DNA of 64,000 bases, from the NCBI GenBank assembly GCA_031772625.1, contig CM062808.1, positions 471,631,655 through 471,695,654 on the forward strand. The letters are read 5' to 3'. Of the stretch, positions 45,546-57,236 are shown one piece after another. The notes beneath the pieces were generated by a model. It saw nothing but the letters and a program-made list of their open reading frames with translations, was not told the origin of the DNA and ran no database searches. How positions within the stretch are numbered: the stretch's first letter is position 1; every line of letters starts with the position of its first letter. Source of the DNA: Pinus tabuliformis (Eukaryota; Streptophyta; Pinopsida; Pinales; Pinaceae). The position numbers were made by a program, and so were the translations under genes.

Positions 45546-47032
45546 AAATGGGTCTCCCTTAAAATAAGGTGCGCTATTTGAGGTGATTTGTAAAAATGTA
45601 CTATGATACAAAATATTCGCCCACTAAAAATTTAAAACCCCTTAATTTCTCCAAAGGGCGAACATTCGCCCCTAAAATCACCCCTATTTCTAAGCCAACT
45701 CCTTGGATAATGAGTTGATGTCGACAAGAAGTGACTCGTAGTAGGAGGACCTTAATGTATCCCACATCAATGACATGAAACAAAGCAAATGATTTTATGG
45801 AGGTGAAAAACAATCTGACAATACAAGGTTCAGGAACGGCGGTCATGAAAAATGGAGGGTGAAGGTATTGCAGTGGATGAGGCATTAACTGGATGGTGAA
45901 TTCTCTGAATGAATTTTCTTGAACATATCAAAGACACTGAGATGGATTGGTAGCGTTAACCCCAAAAGATGGATGGTATGGAGGACCAATGGTGATATGA
46001 TCGGTGAATGGAATAACCCAACCTTACTCAATCATGGTGATGGAGTGAAAGTGTCATGTTCAAGAGTGACCTGTTATTAATAAAATTCTTTAATTTTTAT
46101 TCCATTTTTCCCCAGTCATTGCTGACCAGTACCTCTTTATTTTTTGTCAAGCTTGAGGAGGATAACATATTCTTGTTCTATAATTTTCCCTTTGGGCAAA
46201 CTTGTCGCTATGTTTTAGCGAGCCTAGCAACAGTTAAATTCGTTCTTGTCTGGGTGGACAAGTTTGTTGCTATTGTTTTAACAAGTTTAATAACAAGGAT
46301 AACTCGGTCCTTTTCATGTTTAGAGAGTTTGAAAGGGGACAAAAAGGAAACTCTAGTAGTTCTTTTTCGTAGTGTTAGAGTCGGTCTGGTCAGTTCTCCA
46401 TCAAGGATCAAAACTCTTTATGCATTTCACTTTAGGTGTCCCACTTCATCCGCTCAGCTGCATTCCACTAGGGGGCATACCATAAATCTGACGGAGGAAG
46501 TCATGATAGTATTTTTCCCTCAAGTCTGGTTCCTGCTGGCACAAGTCTTTGTCGGTCATCACTGGAGTCCATGACATTCAAGGTCTGGTCCTTTACGGGA
46601 CCAAGGTCATTTTTTTAGTTTGGGTCTAGGAATCCACCGATTTGGTCTTGGAAAACAGGTCCATGTAAGGCCATGCAGGCCAGATTGAGGTTCTTGCTCA
46701 GCCATGGTTCAAAGAATTTCATCGTCAAGAGAAAAGACTTCAAAGCTCCTCTGCAAAACTCTGTTTCAAAGGAAAGGTTAAAGGGGTCATTTATGATAAA
46801 ATGTTCTGAAAAATGCACAAGTTCAGTTTCCAGGAGCAGTCATGGTTTCCATGACCAGATGAACAGTCACACAGTCCCTGCAAGGAAATGCCGAAAATTT
46901 CATCATAAGAGCCAAAATTTCAGAGAAACAAGGTGAAAATCAGAGTGTTTAAAATCAATAAAAAGGTGCAAAAACAAACATTTGAAAGAGGGTTTTCAAA
47001 TAAAGAAAATCAAACTAATCTCTCCTCAAAAC

Positions 47033-47041
47033 CTATATATA
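47033..47041 (+). promoter_or_regulatory. Candidate TATA box for plus-strand transcription
   Basis: CTATATATA lies about 1.3 kb before the start of the plus-strand reading frame, in a stretch ending CTCCTCAAAACCTATATATA. The position fits a promoter for an antisense transcript, but TATA-like words are common in this AT-rich DNA. Confidence 0.25.
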
Positions 47042-47149
47042 CTTGTTGAGGCCCTAAACTAAGTCATTATGCCATTGTGAGTCTGAGAGAGCCATTGTTG
47101 AGAGAAAGAGAGCAAAGCTAGAGGGTTTCGAGGGAGTGAAGACCGATTC

Positions 47150-47820
47150 CTAGGCGCGTGACGCATACACCAGGGCGTGCGACGCATACAGAGGGCGCGG
47201 CGCACTGGCAGTTAGCCCACAGTGTGAAAACAACAAGGGCGCGACACACAGAGGGCGTGCGACGCACTGGGCCTGGCGCGCGACGCACACAGCCAGGGAG
47301 CTAAAAAACACTGCAAATTGCTCCATATCCCGGTGGAAAGCTAGCAATCAAGAGGTAGGCTCAAAATGAAACCTCTTCCCTGTCAATTTGATAAATGTTT
47401 AGGTGTTTCTAAGATGTTGAAGGGTATCCATAGCACATTCGCCATCCATGAAAAATAACCATCAAACAAAATTAATGAATGGGGTTGCAAATTGATGAAG
47501 ATGCCACCAAGGTGTTGACATCCCTCCCCTTCTCCCCTCACTCCTCACCATGTTCACCTACATTCCACCTTGTCTCCTGGAAAACCCCCTAAAGATCTCC
47601 ATTAAAACCCCACCCCACACTTACCAAGCCAATTTGGGTCATCTTGCAGCGCACGGTGCACACACAAGGTGGCACGGCGCACTTATGGTGCGCGGCACAC
47701 TGGGAGCCCGGCCACAGTGCTAATAATGCACTGGCGCGGTGCATACCGGGCGTGCAGCGCACTAGGCCAAGCGCGTGGCGCACTGGGCTAGGCGTGCGGC
47801 GCACAGGCCTGTGAGCATGA
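47150..47820. repeat. CpG-rich GCGxGxCGCAC motif clusters
   Basis: Two clusters (47150-47310 and 47640-47820) contain many variants of GGGCGTGCGACGCACT, for example GGCGCGTGACGCA and GGCGCGGCGCACTGG. Further isolated copies occur near 49985 and 50345. They are the only strongly CpG-rich DNA of the derivative. Despite a similar flavour, they are not the same unit as the LTR repeat of the young copia. Confidence 0.75.
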
Positions 47821-48373
47821 AAAATCACCAAAATCGCTCAAATGTTTGCAAATGACTCCCAAATTTGTAAAGGTGGCCATGTATACATTTACCATTGATC
47901 CTTAACTCAAAAGGAAAACATGACTTGGCAACCATGAAATCAAATGCAATTTTTTTTAAGTGAACCCAAAAATGACATAAAAAGGGGCCAAAAGGCTAGG
48001 GTTTTGCTACAGTGATAATCATTGCTAAACATGCTCTTGCCATACTCCTAATAAACTCATCCCTCTGTAGCATTATCCTTTAATTATCTCCCTGCCTCCA
48101 CTGTGATTATATCCATTTAATCCCCTTGTTTCCCATGGATAAACACCCAAACCCTACCTCAACAAAATCCCAAAACCTATCCCATCAAACCTACTCCCAA
48201 AATACTCCTAAATCCCTGATAACTTTCTCCTCTTAAATCCCTATTCCCCTTTCATCATTCCCATCCTAACTCCCCTGTTTTATTGTCCCCTTGGTGACAG
48301 ATTCTCAGGGCAACTACCAATTTCATTAGATTCAGAGGGCAGCAAAGGAAAACTCAGGGTATATACAGCAATA

Positions 48374-49951
48374 ATGGCATCAGGAATCTCATCAGATTAT
48401 GAGGGGGATACACACAGTGACACATCTTCAGGAGAGAGGGCTCATAGGAGACATCACCGAAGTGGCAAACATCTCAGAGACGAGCCAAACACCCTCACAG
48501 AGCTACAAGCATGCCCACTTGCTATGTCTTGTTTCCAACACTTGGCATGTTATGAATTTTGCCAAAGGGTGGCAAATGTCAGAGTACACCATGAGTTGGC
48601 CCACCTTTTTGCACTACATCTATAGGGAGGTCAATCCACATTGGCTGGAGTCACTTTCACCTTGACACCGGAGGCCATATCAGTAGCAACAGGGATACCA
48701 AACATCGGAGAGCAGTGGCATAAGAAAAAGAAGGTGGAGAGGCATTTCTATGAGCCTTACATCAAGAACAGCTGTTTGAGCCAGCTCACTAGAGTCTTTT
48801 TGTTCAGGTTTCTGAGGGATGAGTATGCCCCACTCATGAGATTAATCATAAAATATTTCAGTTGTGAGGGCAGTTTTTCCCGTCTCTATGCATATCACAT
48901 TTGGTTACTCATGCACTTCACCAGGGTGCGGATGATGAATCTTCCATTTTTCATATGAAATAACATAGAGAAGATGAAGAACTTTATGCAGCACAAGACC
49001 TCGTGACAACAGCTGAACAGTGTATATCACTTTGCTCTCATCAGGATTTTAGTGGATCATCAGTTGGGGTTACAGGGTATTGCTTGGGAGGACTTCATCT
49101 CCCATGATTTCTTCAGCACTCCACCAGTGGTATCAGAGGTAGAACATGAGGTGGGGGGTCCATCACATCATTCTGAGCACCATGAGGTTGCCACCATGCC
49201 AGTATACATATTATATCAGAGGGGTAGTAGATCACTGTTTGCAGCAGCAAAGCGAGTGTTATCTCCACCCAGGGTGGAAGGGGCCTCGCTTCCGACATCA
49301 GCACAGCAGGAGCAGAGTAGAGGCAAAGAGCCATTGCACAATGAGGGACCTTCAAGAGTGCCAATGGGTGAAAGAGAGACTGAGTTTGTTCTCCTCCACG
49401 ATGATGACACCGACAGAGAGCCAACAAAGGAGGAGCTTAGAGAGGTAATCCAGGAGCAGCAGGCAGAGATAGAGACCTTGTCCCTCAACTTGGAGAGGGC
49501 CAAGTGGAACATAAAGTACCTGGAACAGAGGAACAAACAGCTAGAAGACCAGTAGGTGATCATGGAGCTGCGAGACATTCGTGAGCATCGCCAAGCGGCT
49601 CAAAGGGCAAGGATTGAGCTCACTTCCTTGGAGCAAGAGGTAAATGAAGATTGAGAGGCCAACCTTGAGAGAACCAATATGTACTTGGAGAGGCTACTAG
49701 ACAAAGCAGACAAGGACCTTGCACTACTGAGGCATTAGGCATTCCACTACCATGCAAGAAACATGAGCACCAAGGCACGAATAAAGAGCTTAAAGGCTAA
49801 ATTGAGGAAGGCAACAAAGAAGGCGAAAAAGGCTAAGGAGCAAGATAGACTTAGCATCTTGGTCGAGGCTTCCTTGGCTCAACATGTCACCCCAGAAGGG
49901 ACCTACAGTGAAAATTTCAGCGAATTTGGAGAAGTTTTGGGCAAATTTTGA
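48374..49951 (+). pseudogene. Antisense reading frame of the 15-kb derivative, PMD-like
   Basis: The frame starts at ATG 48374 and can be followed, with several frameshifts and stops, to 49951. The middle reads TLAGVTFTLTPEAISVATGI then PNIGEQWHKKKKVERHFYEP and LMRLIIKYFSCEGSFSRLYA, a pattern common to uncharacterised ORFs in large plant retroelements and reminiscent of plant-mobile-domain proteins. Then QLGLQGIAWEDFI, an S/G/H-rich linker and a long C-terminal coiled coil (49400-49900), ending in a K/A-rich helix. I infer a structural or DNA-binding role; no enzyme motif is visible. Confidence 0.55.
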
Positions 49952-52573
49952 ATTTTTGGGTAAAAAACAGGAAATTCCTCCTTGTGCGCCGCACCACTGG
50001 CGCGACGCTAAAAATCTAGGGCTCCAATAAGCAAATGGTTTGAATTTCTGGATTCAACATCGAAAATCACGCCTACTGGTGTTAGGGCAAGAAATTTTGA
50101 CCAGATCTGGGCCTCCTAAAGGTAAAAAAAAAACCCAAAAATGGCCTCTCTGCCACTTTTTGACACACAGAAAGCAGTCTTGGGAGAATGAAGTTTTGAG
50201 GGGAAAATGAACTCCAAATTCAAAAATTCCAGTTGGGTTGGAAAGTAGACAAGACAGGCTTTCCGACAAGCCCACTTAGACACATTTTGGACCCATACAA
50301 GTGCCCCAAAATAGGCTCCAAAGTGGCACAATGCACAGGGAATTTGGCGCGGCGCACAGGGGAAAAATTGTCATTTTGCTCCCGTTTCGCGAAATTTTGG
50401 TTCGCGACTTCTCCAAGTGGGCCCGGTCTTCTATGCTTCAGTTTTTTGGCACCCAAGGTGGCATTTAAATAGCTTTTTCTCCAGATTATCATCCATCCAA
50501 GTGGCAAAGGAATACAAAGGGTCATCCCATGCCAAATGTCATGTTCATGAGCATTGCACCTATAGCTGATGGTTGGCTCTCCAGCTCCATTTTGTGATCA
50601 TTCGAGTAACTCCCCAACCCTTGGGTGTTCTATCTATTCCTCACTCATTCTATATATTGTAAGCAAGCTATTTGCAAAGGGTTGGTTGGCTTATAACTTC
50701 TGGGAGACTGTGGGAGAGAAACTCTGTTTCTCCACTGTGTAAATTTGACAGAGAATTAATGAAAGGTAGCGGCTCTGCTTCATGAGATTCTTGTGGTTGT
50801 GAGTGCAGCAAATGTGTTCTTATGTTTCATATGTATTCTATTATGTTTCATATTACATTTCATGCTTCATTTTTGTGAAATTTTCTGAGTGAGATTAGGT
50901 AGAATTCAATTTTTATTGCTCTGCCTGTGGGAAAATTTCATGTACAGTGTCATTTCTTCTATTGAAAAGGGTTCATACCAATATGCCCTTTTCACTTTCT
51001 TCAGCAATCTACTCACGCCATGGTGACTTTAACTAAATTGCTACATTTCCCGCCTACCTCGCCTCACGGAATAATCTGTGCCTTTATATTAAGTTCTTTG
51101 TTCACTGTTGAATGCCAGTCCCATACGTCCTAGAAGCTCGGCCATTCAGTAAAATTCTTTCACAAATCCCTACTCCCTTACTAGCCTAAGATAAATACTG
51201 CATTTCAAGTCACCTCAGATCATTCCCAAGCATTTATTCAGTGAGCGTGACCCGGAGAGAGCCCTCTCCTATTCTGGTAGGGCTAGCTACCAGACTGAGC
51301 ATGGTTTGGGTTACCCTAATTTTTGCCCTCTTTCAGCCTAGGGGCGGATTTAGGTGATAACACGTAGCATAATCCCTTAAGTCCGAAAAAGGATAAAATA
51401 ATACGAAAGGGATGATTTTTTGATAACTCTAGTGAGCCAAAAAGGCAAGCGCTCGAACTTTTTCATGAGATAATCCCTCAGGTTTGAAAAAGATTAAAAT
51501 ATATAGGAGGGATGGCACTTCTAATCACTTTAGTGAGCTGGAGAGGCCAATAGCTCGAGAACCTTTTCATATTTAACAAGTCTGAAAAAGTTTAAAGTAG
51601 ACACTTTTTTTGAGGAATGAGTGGTGTTTGGGGTAGCTATTGGTTCCGGGTAAGCTTGGAACTTCTCAAAACATGGTGATGTGAAGAGGGTGGCTAACAG
51701 GACCACTCGTCGCAGCTGTTCCTTAAAAAGGTAAACAATTAAGTGGAAGTGTATGATCGGCCAAAAGAATGGAAGTAATGGCAGGAACACAACCAAGGCT
51801 CAAAAGGCTAATAGTAGGGCAATCATAAAGGTTATTTGCTGAGGGTGGATTCATTTTTAACGAGCTTGAACCGGGAGAAACTATGCTCAGTGGTAGGTTT
51901 ATTTTTCAATGAGTTTGAACCATGCGGTAACATTGCTCATGGTTCGGTTCATTTTTTAATGAGCTTGAACCATGGGATAACATATGCTCAGGGTGGTAGG
52001 TTTATTTTTTAATGAGCTTGAACCATATGACAACATTGCTCATGGCCTGGTTCATTTTTTAATGAGCTTGAACCGTGGGATAACATATGCTCAAACTCTT
52101 TTTATGCGAGTTAGAAACGACAAAACTAAAAAGCTAAAAAAGACTAAAAGCTAAGGAATTACCAAGGTTAGATAGGATAGTTTCATCAGCAAATGAACAA
52201 AACACTTCCTTTGCTTCATCTGCGGTGCAAAAAAAGGTGAATGGTGTGTCAGACTAATCACCTAACCTAAGAATTTGACAAACTAAAAAATTAAAAAGCT
52301 AAAAAATGAAATATGTCATTTTTTGCTTGCATAAAAAGGTTTGCATGCCCCCAGACATCGAGAAAAGGAGAGTCTCCCGGGTAACCATATGGAAATCACT
52401 GCGGTTAAGCATGATTGTTTTTGTTAGCGGAGTCAACGAAAACTTCCTTGGCTTTTTCTATCAAATAGACAAAGGTGAATGGTGTGAGATTACACTTCCA
52501 ATCACATAACCTATAGGGAAACCTATCTTTTCAGTTGGGTTTGTCTGCCGAAGCATACCAGGGTGCATGTCGC
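49952..52573. other. Region where pol would be expected; no coding sequence found
   Basis: About 2.6 kb between the antisense frame and the protease. No RT, RNase H or integrase motif appears on either strand. The stretch 50600-50800 resembles a polyadenylation or LTR-R-type region (TATATATTGTAAGCAAGC and TTAATGAAAGG). Two repeat arrays lie at 51340-51590 and 51840-52095. Confidence 0.6.
51340..52095. repeat. Two tandem repeat blocks near the protease end
   Basis: Block one (51340-51590) has two copies of about 125 bases with GATAATCCCTCAGGTTTGAA and GAGGGATGxxACTTCTAATCAC-type sequence. Block two (51840-52095) has four to five copies of about 58 bases, each with GGTTCATTTTTTAATGAGCT, TGAACCATGGGATAACATAT and GCTCA. 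TTCATT...AATGAG pairs within each unit and can form a hairpin. Confidence 0.8.
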
Positions 52574-53133
52574 CTAATCTTTGTTACATTCACCCGACAA
52601 CTTGCAGTAATTAGGTGGATGGAATGAAGGTTGAAGAGACATTCTCGATGCAAAAGGACCATTTAGGGATGATGTTTGACTTAAAGCTGTGCTCGGACCA
52701 GGAAATGAAAGCTGGTCAACAGTGACAATTTTGCCTTCATGCGGGAAACACATCACTTGAAAGAGTGTTGAGACAATAGCTTCCATGTTGTAAACATAGT
52801 CATGCCCCAGGAGTAGATTGTAATCTAACAGTCCTTGGACTACCATCACATTCAAGTAATCGGTAACTTAGGAATGATCCCTAATGGTTGACTGTTTCCT
52901 TTGTTAAAGCCTAACAAATTCTGAGTAACATGCATAAGCAATGATGAACCAAGTGCTTTCCAAGTAGTTGAGGAAAGGATACTCACTGAAGCCCCTTCAT
53001 CTATGATAGTGCCAAACACGATCATTTTGTAAACCTGTACTATGATCCAGAATGGTACATTAGAAGGAAGGCGGGATCTTGCTAGTCGTTTCCAATCAAA
53101 GGAAGCGACTAGATTGCTTGGAGGGGGTACCAA
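52574..53133 (-). pseudogene. Retropepsin-like protease of the 15-kb derivative
   Basis: First half (52852-53133): FGTIIDEGASVSILSSTTWK, with IDEGAS in the position of the D-S/T-G active site (the second residue is E). Second half (52574-52855): LLDYNLLLGHDYVYNMEAIV and STLFQVMCFPHEGKI, the part typical of Tat-type and related gypsy elements (YDLLLGR and AVxSTLHxxL). The two halves are joined by a frame change near 52855. The protein would process the Gag precursor. Confidence 0.75.
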
Positions 53134-53184
53134 ATAAATGGTTGAACTAACCCCTTGAGTAGTAGGGACTGGGGGATTCTCTTC

Positions 53185-54110
53185 CTATTGTGAAGGAATG
53201 GGCAAATTGCCCCCGAGTTCATTGGACTCTGAAGTAATAAAAAGAATTTGAACGGTATCGTTCTCATTCTCTTTGGGAATGGTATCATCTGAAGGTGGAG
53301 CTTCTGAAGGTAAAACTAGGTCGATTGCCATCTCAACCCATTGACTTTGGTCCGGTATGGACTCAGAAGATTCACTCTCAATGATAGGTGTTTCGACTGA
53401 CGATTGAGTTATGTCAGTCGGATTTTCAACTAGTAAAGGACTTGGTGAGAGTTTCTTGTATCCAGGTGGAAGTCGCTGTGGTGAAGTAGGACGGTTATGC
53501 AAGATTCTCTTGGCCTCATCCAAAAAGGGACAACGGGGAAGGGTATGGTCCCCTTCACATAGCCTACATGGAGTTTTTACCTTTCCTTTATGTCCGTGAA
53601 CTTCACTATTACTAGTTGATGGTGTGTTGTCAACATGATCACCAGAAGTTGATGACACCGGATGGTGCGAACGGGGGGACCATTCTCTCAAGATCCGAGG
53701 AATGCACGGACATTCTCAATGAAAATGGTCTCCTTTACAAATTATGCATGGATTTCTGGGTTTGGAAAGTTCAGTGTGCGGATTATCACTAGATGCTGCA
53801 TGGTTGCCCCCTTGCTTAACTGACTTCTTCTTCTTCTCTTTCCCTTTCTTCTTCTTCTCAGTCACTCGGTTACTAGCATTGCTATTTTCACCAAGCGAAG
53901 AGGAAGAAGGGGAAGGAGAAACAAACGAAGAAGAAGGCGAATGCTCAACTTTAGTATTAACTGGTTGCTGATTCGAAGCCAGACCGACAGACCAATTATG
54001 ATTCTGGGAAGGGACAATGTGGCCATATACGGAGCACCAATATTTCCCCAAGAAGAAAATGGACTAGGATTCCCCTCAAGAGGGATTCCATGATTGGTGG
54101 ACTCCATTAT
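53185..54110 (-). pseudogene. Short Gag-like protein with two zinc-knuckle relics
   Basis: Starts near 54107 with MESTNHGIPLEG, followed after a frame change by S/N-rich and K-rich sequence (EKKKKGKEKKKK). CIICKGDHFH is the beginning of one knuckle at about 53720-53750. A second reads CRLCEGDHTLPRCPF at about 53535-53580. After it there is P- and S-rich sequence up to 53185. The large helical capsid core of a normal Gag is not visible, so this is a reduced Gag. Confidence 0.65.
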
Positions 54111-55857
54111 CTCAACCTAAGATCAATGAAGGAACAGGGATGTTATTTCGAATTAAATAAATTTTAAAGACGCGTTGACACAACTTCGCTTTTTCAATTT
54201 TTAAGAATCGAGAAAAAGCTAAAGATGACTCTAGTCCCCTTCGGTTTTTAATGAGCCTGAAGTGACAAGTGCTCAGATGGAACTTTTCTTTTAAGGAGTC
54301 GAAAATGAATGAAATTGACTACTCTGGAAATCTAGACAAAGGGATTACCAAACCAGTCGCAAAACTACAATATACATCTTGGTGATAAATTAAGGAGAAA
54401 TTACCAAGGACTTATGTATGGTAGTCAATCTTCCCAAATGCTGTGTTCAGTGCATTGTGATTGATAGGTCCCCAAACACGAATTCCTATGGATAAAAAAT
54501 ATAAGTCTCCCAAAATATACTCGATCATATGAGGAGCACAAGTCCATGCTAGCACTTGTCATATCAAAGAGGAGGAATCACCCAATCTTCGATGAAAACG
54601 ATAGTTACTAGATTTTACGATGCCGGAACACATCTCTAGCCTAGACCTCTAAATGTGTTGCATTAGGTTCCAAAGCGTTGTTAAGTTCATTGAAATTTAT
54701 TTTAGAGTTGATCTTGCTTAGAAATTTTCCTTTCAATGGTTCATTGTGTGATGTAGATGTAAAATTCCTAAATGCAATCTACAATGATAAACAATCGTTG
54801 TTTATTTTTAGCAATGAAAATCCTAGCTACTAAGGAAAGAAGATTACGATTCTTTCAAACAAAGAGCAAAGAGCACACACTAAATGCACTTTTCCAAAAT
54901 CATCTTTTGCACACAGTCTAAATGCAAATGCAAATGCATGTATTATTTTTTCGTTCCCTTAATGTGAGGAATGCCAAAAAATATAACTAAGTATAGATCT
55001 GAAACATTTCACTCAAAGTGACATTTCGACAATTTCTTTTCAAAATGGAAAGGAAGACTAAACGACACTTTTCAATTTCGAATAGAAAATGCTTTTGACA
55101 CTTCAAATAACAAAAATCAAATCAAATACAAATCAAAAAGTTCAATCGACTACCTAGAGAAGGAAGACTCAATGACACTTCTCTTTTCGACACAAAAACG
55201 ACAGTTACGACACTTTTTGCACCAAAACGACAGATCAATTTAAGTAACTTTTCGACAAAGGATTGTAAATGATGGACAAATACATAAAGACATTTACTAA
55301 TCCTTATCAATGGAGGCTGAAAAATGTAATGCAAGCAGGCTTCAGCAATGAGATATTGTTCATAAGCAGCAAAAAACAACTAAACAGAGCTGAAAACAAA
55401 GACAAAAAACCCCAAATTTCAAGGAGAGAAATAGGATTACTTAGTCATCACACTTGTGCTTCACAGAAACAGGGATGCATCACACTTGCTACACTTGAGA
55501 AGTGCGATGCATACTGGTTCACAGTGACAGACAGTGCGATGGGCTAGGGAGCACAACTGAGATGGGTTTTGGCTCAAATTTGCAGCTGATTTCAATGATT
55601 TAAGTTGAGCTATGATGGACAGTAAAGAGAAAATTATAGGGGTATGATCTTGAGTGGTGACTAAGCTACCAAAAGGGCATATAGAATGCTTGTAAGTCAG
55701 ATGTTCAATTTATAAACTAAACTGGAGATTGACTAAAGCAACATTCATCTACTTTGCAATTGTAGAGCAAGAGCAGTTCGAATGTTATCTGGCTAACTTC
55801 AGGCTCCGTCTATAGTTTATAAAGCAAACAACAACAAAAAACAAACAAACTAGTCAC
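54111..55857 (-). other. Leader of the 15-kb derivative
   Basis: Long untranslated stretch between primer site and Gag. No gene recognised. GACACTT and TTTCGACA words recur between 55000 and 55260, giving a loose repetitive texture. Confidence 0.55.
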
Positions 55858-55875
55858 TCCCCAGCAGAGTCACCA
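55858..55875 (-). other. Primer-binding site of the 15-kb derivative
   Basis: The minus strand reads TGGTGACTCTGCTGGGGA, four bases inside the 5' LTR. The TGGCGACTCxGCTGGGGA form of this site is common after 5' LTRs of plant gypsy elements. I cannot name the priming tRNA with confidence. Confidence 0.7.
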
Positions 55876-55879
55876 TTTT

Positions 55880-56918
55880 TGTTTCCGAGAAAACTAGTGT
55901 CTTTTCGATCTGTTAGCCCTGTAGGATTGGCAGCTATCCTAGAAACAAACAATCAAAGCAATTTGGGATTTCCTATATGTATGATAGATAAGAGAGAGGT
56001 AAAGGAACCAACCTGGATCTTCCTCTTGACTCCTTGCTTGAACTCTCTCCCCCTCGACAGAGCTTGCAACTCCTTTCCTACTTATCCCACTTAGAGAATA
56101 CCTGTAGAGTCAAAGTAACAAAACACTATCAAAGCATCTCGATCTATTATATCATAAGCATTACAGAATCATAAATACAATGAACATACAATGGCATTCA
56201 CAAATAACAACATTCACAAATACACAATTGTATGGAGGAAAACTCGAAGAACTTGATTAATAATATAAGAGAGGATTACAACCTAGCTTTCTGATCCAGT
56301 ATCATCCTCCCAGCATCAAAACCCTTTTCACCTCATGAGGAGCAAAATCACCCAAAAATACAATGTTCCTTCTCAAATACAAACTGTCAACACTTCCTTA
56401 CAAATTACAAAATTCCAGCCTCCAGATCTCAGATGAGGGATCCATTTATAGATGTTTGCAAGGGTGTGAGTCATCTCTGGGTTTTTGATTAGTGTCATTC
56501 CACTTGTTGTTCTTTGTTTCACTTGGAGATTTCTTAGATCTCTTACTCATCCCTGGGCAAATTCAGAGAGGGGAGTGTCATAAGAGAAGTTTCTAGAAGA
56601 TTCCATGAGCATCCACTTAGCAAACTGTCTCGGACATTTGTCCATCGTTGCTCATCACACCCCATAGAAGGCCTCTTCAGTATGCATCACACCTTGCTAG
56701 TGCAGGAGTCAGTATGCATCACACCCTGATAGTGGAGCAGTCAGTATGGTCCAGTTTTGGCCAGTTCTGAGTGGTTTTTCAGGTGGAACTTCTCGGGAAT
56801 GATGTAATCAGTTGACCATGATCCTTTATGGTATGAAACAACACTTTTAGGGGTTAAAGATCCCTTGGTTTATCGACATATAATATTGGGGTTTCAGTGC
56901 CCAAATATGTTTATAAAA
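55880..56918 (-). repeat. 5' LTR of the 15-kb derivative
   Basis: 1039 bases that end, on the minus strand, CTCGGAAACA. The plus-strand left edge is TGTTTCCGAG, whereas the other copy at 41903 reads TATTTTCATG, so the left copy has lost the terminal dinucleotide. Confidence 0.87.
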
Positions 56919-57236
56919 ATGTCGAAGCATCCAATACCATGGACCAAAAACCATCACGCCCAAAACCATGTGTGAAAACCATGCAAAAAACCATAGGTGG
57001 GTTCGGCCACCTAATATCGGGCCCCAAAGAATTTTCCCAAGGGTGCTGCCCCAGACCCTGTAGAGGGGGGCTAACCACCCCCACTAAAACCCCTCATATA
57101 AGCGGGGGCTTTTGGCTCCCTTGTGACCCCCCCGCCGCACAATCGGGGCAACAAAAGGGAGGGCTTTTCCCCCCTCTAACCCCCTAGTTAACTAGGGTAG
57201 CTAGTTGTGGAAACAATATAACACAACCCAACAGTC

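Larger units (their letters stand above)
42927..47032. other. Non-coding 3' half of the 15-kb derivative
   Basis: No gene recognised in about 4.1 kb. It holds tandem repeats, listed separately, and several open frames with no motif, the longest 46056-46574. A 172-codon frame of that kind, hydrophobic and without a family resemblance, is not sufficient evidence for a gene. Confidence 0.5.
41903..56918 (-). mobile_element. 15-kb large retrotransposon derivative with an antisense ORF
   Basis: LTRs 41903-42926 and 55880-56918 bound about 13 kb. ATGCC (41898-41902) and ATGTC (56919-56923) are the probable target duplication. The primer site lies at 55858-55875, so the element reads leftward. Only a short Gag (53185-54110) and protease (52574-53133) are recognisable; RT, RNase H and integrase are absent. 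A plus-strand reading frame lies at 48374-49951. The layout resembles Tat-lineage gypsy elements, some of which carry an antisense ORF between pol and the 3' LTR; here pol has been lost. Confidence 0.78.
37484..57233 (-). mobile_element. Ty1/copia element, family C copy 3, carrying a nested 15-kb insertion
   Basis: Left LTR 37484-37942, internal region 37943-41713, right LTR 41714-41902 plus 56919-57233. The flanking pentamers CTCAT (37479-37483) and GTCAC (57234-57238) agree at three of five, acceptable for an old duplication in the host gag. The element reads on the minus strand, with gag near 41591 and RNase H ending near 38265. It has lost the integrase catalytic core by an internal deletion. 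Confidence 0.85.
41714..57233 (-). repeat. 5' LTR of copia C3, split by the 15-kb derivative
   Basis: The pieces are 41714-41902 and 56919-57233. Joined, they parallel 37484-37942: TGTAGGTTTTA at the left edge, TACAATACATATATATACATG before the break, CGAAGCATC after it and GTTAACTAGGGTAGCTAGT near the right end. The break lies between CATG and CGAAGC. Confidence 0.83.

Noticed and set aside
46056..46574. 172-codon plus-strand frame in the 15-kb derivative
   Set aside because: Composition is hydrophobic without recognisable motifs; it lies in a non-coding element region and has an overlapping opposite frame.
50600..50800. 3' LTR of a separate plus-strand element containing the 48374-49951 frame
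   Set aside because: It has LTR-like content, but no similar sequence was found upstream of the frame to act as partner.
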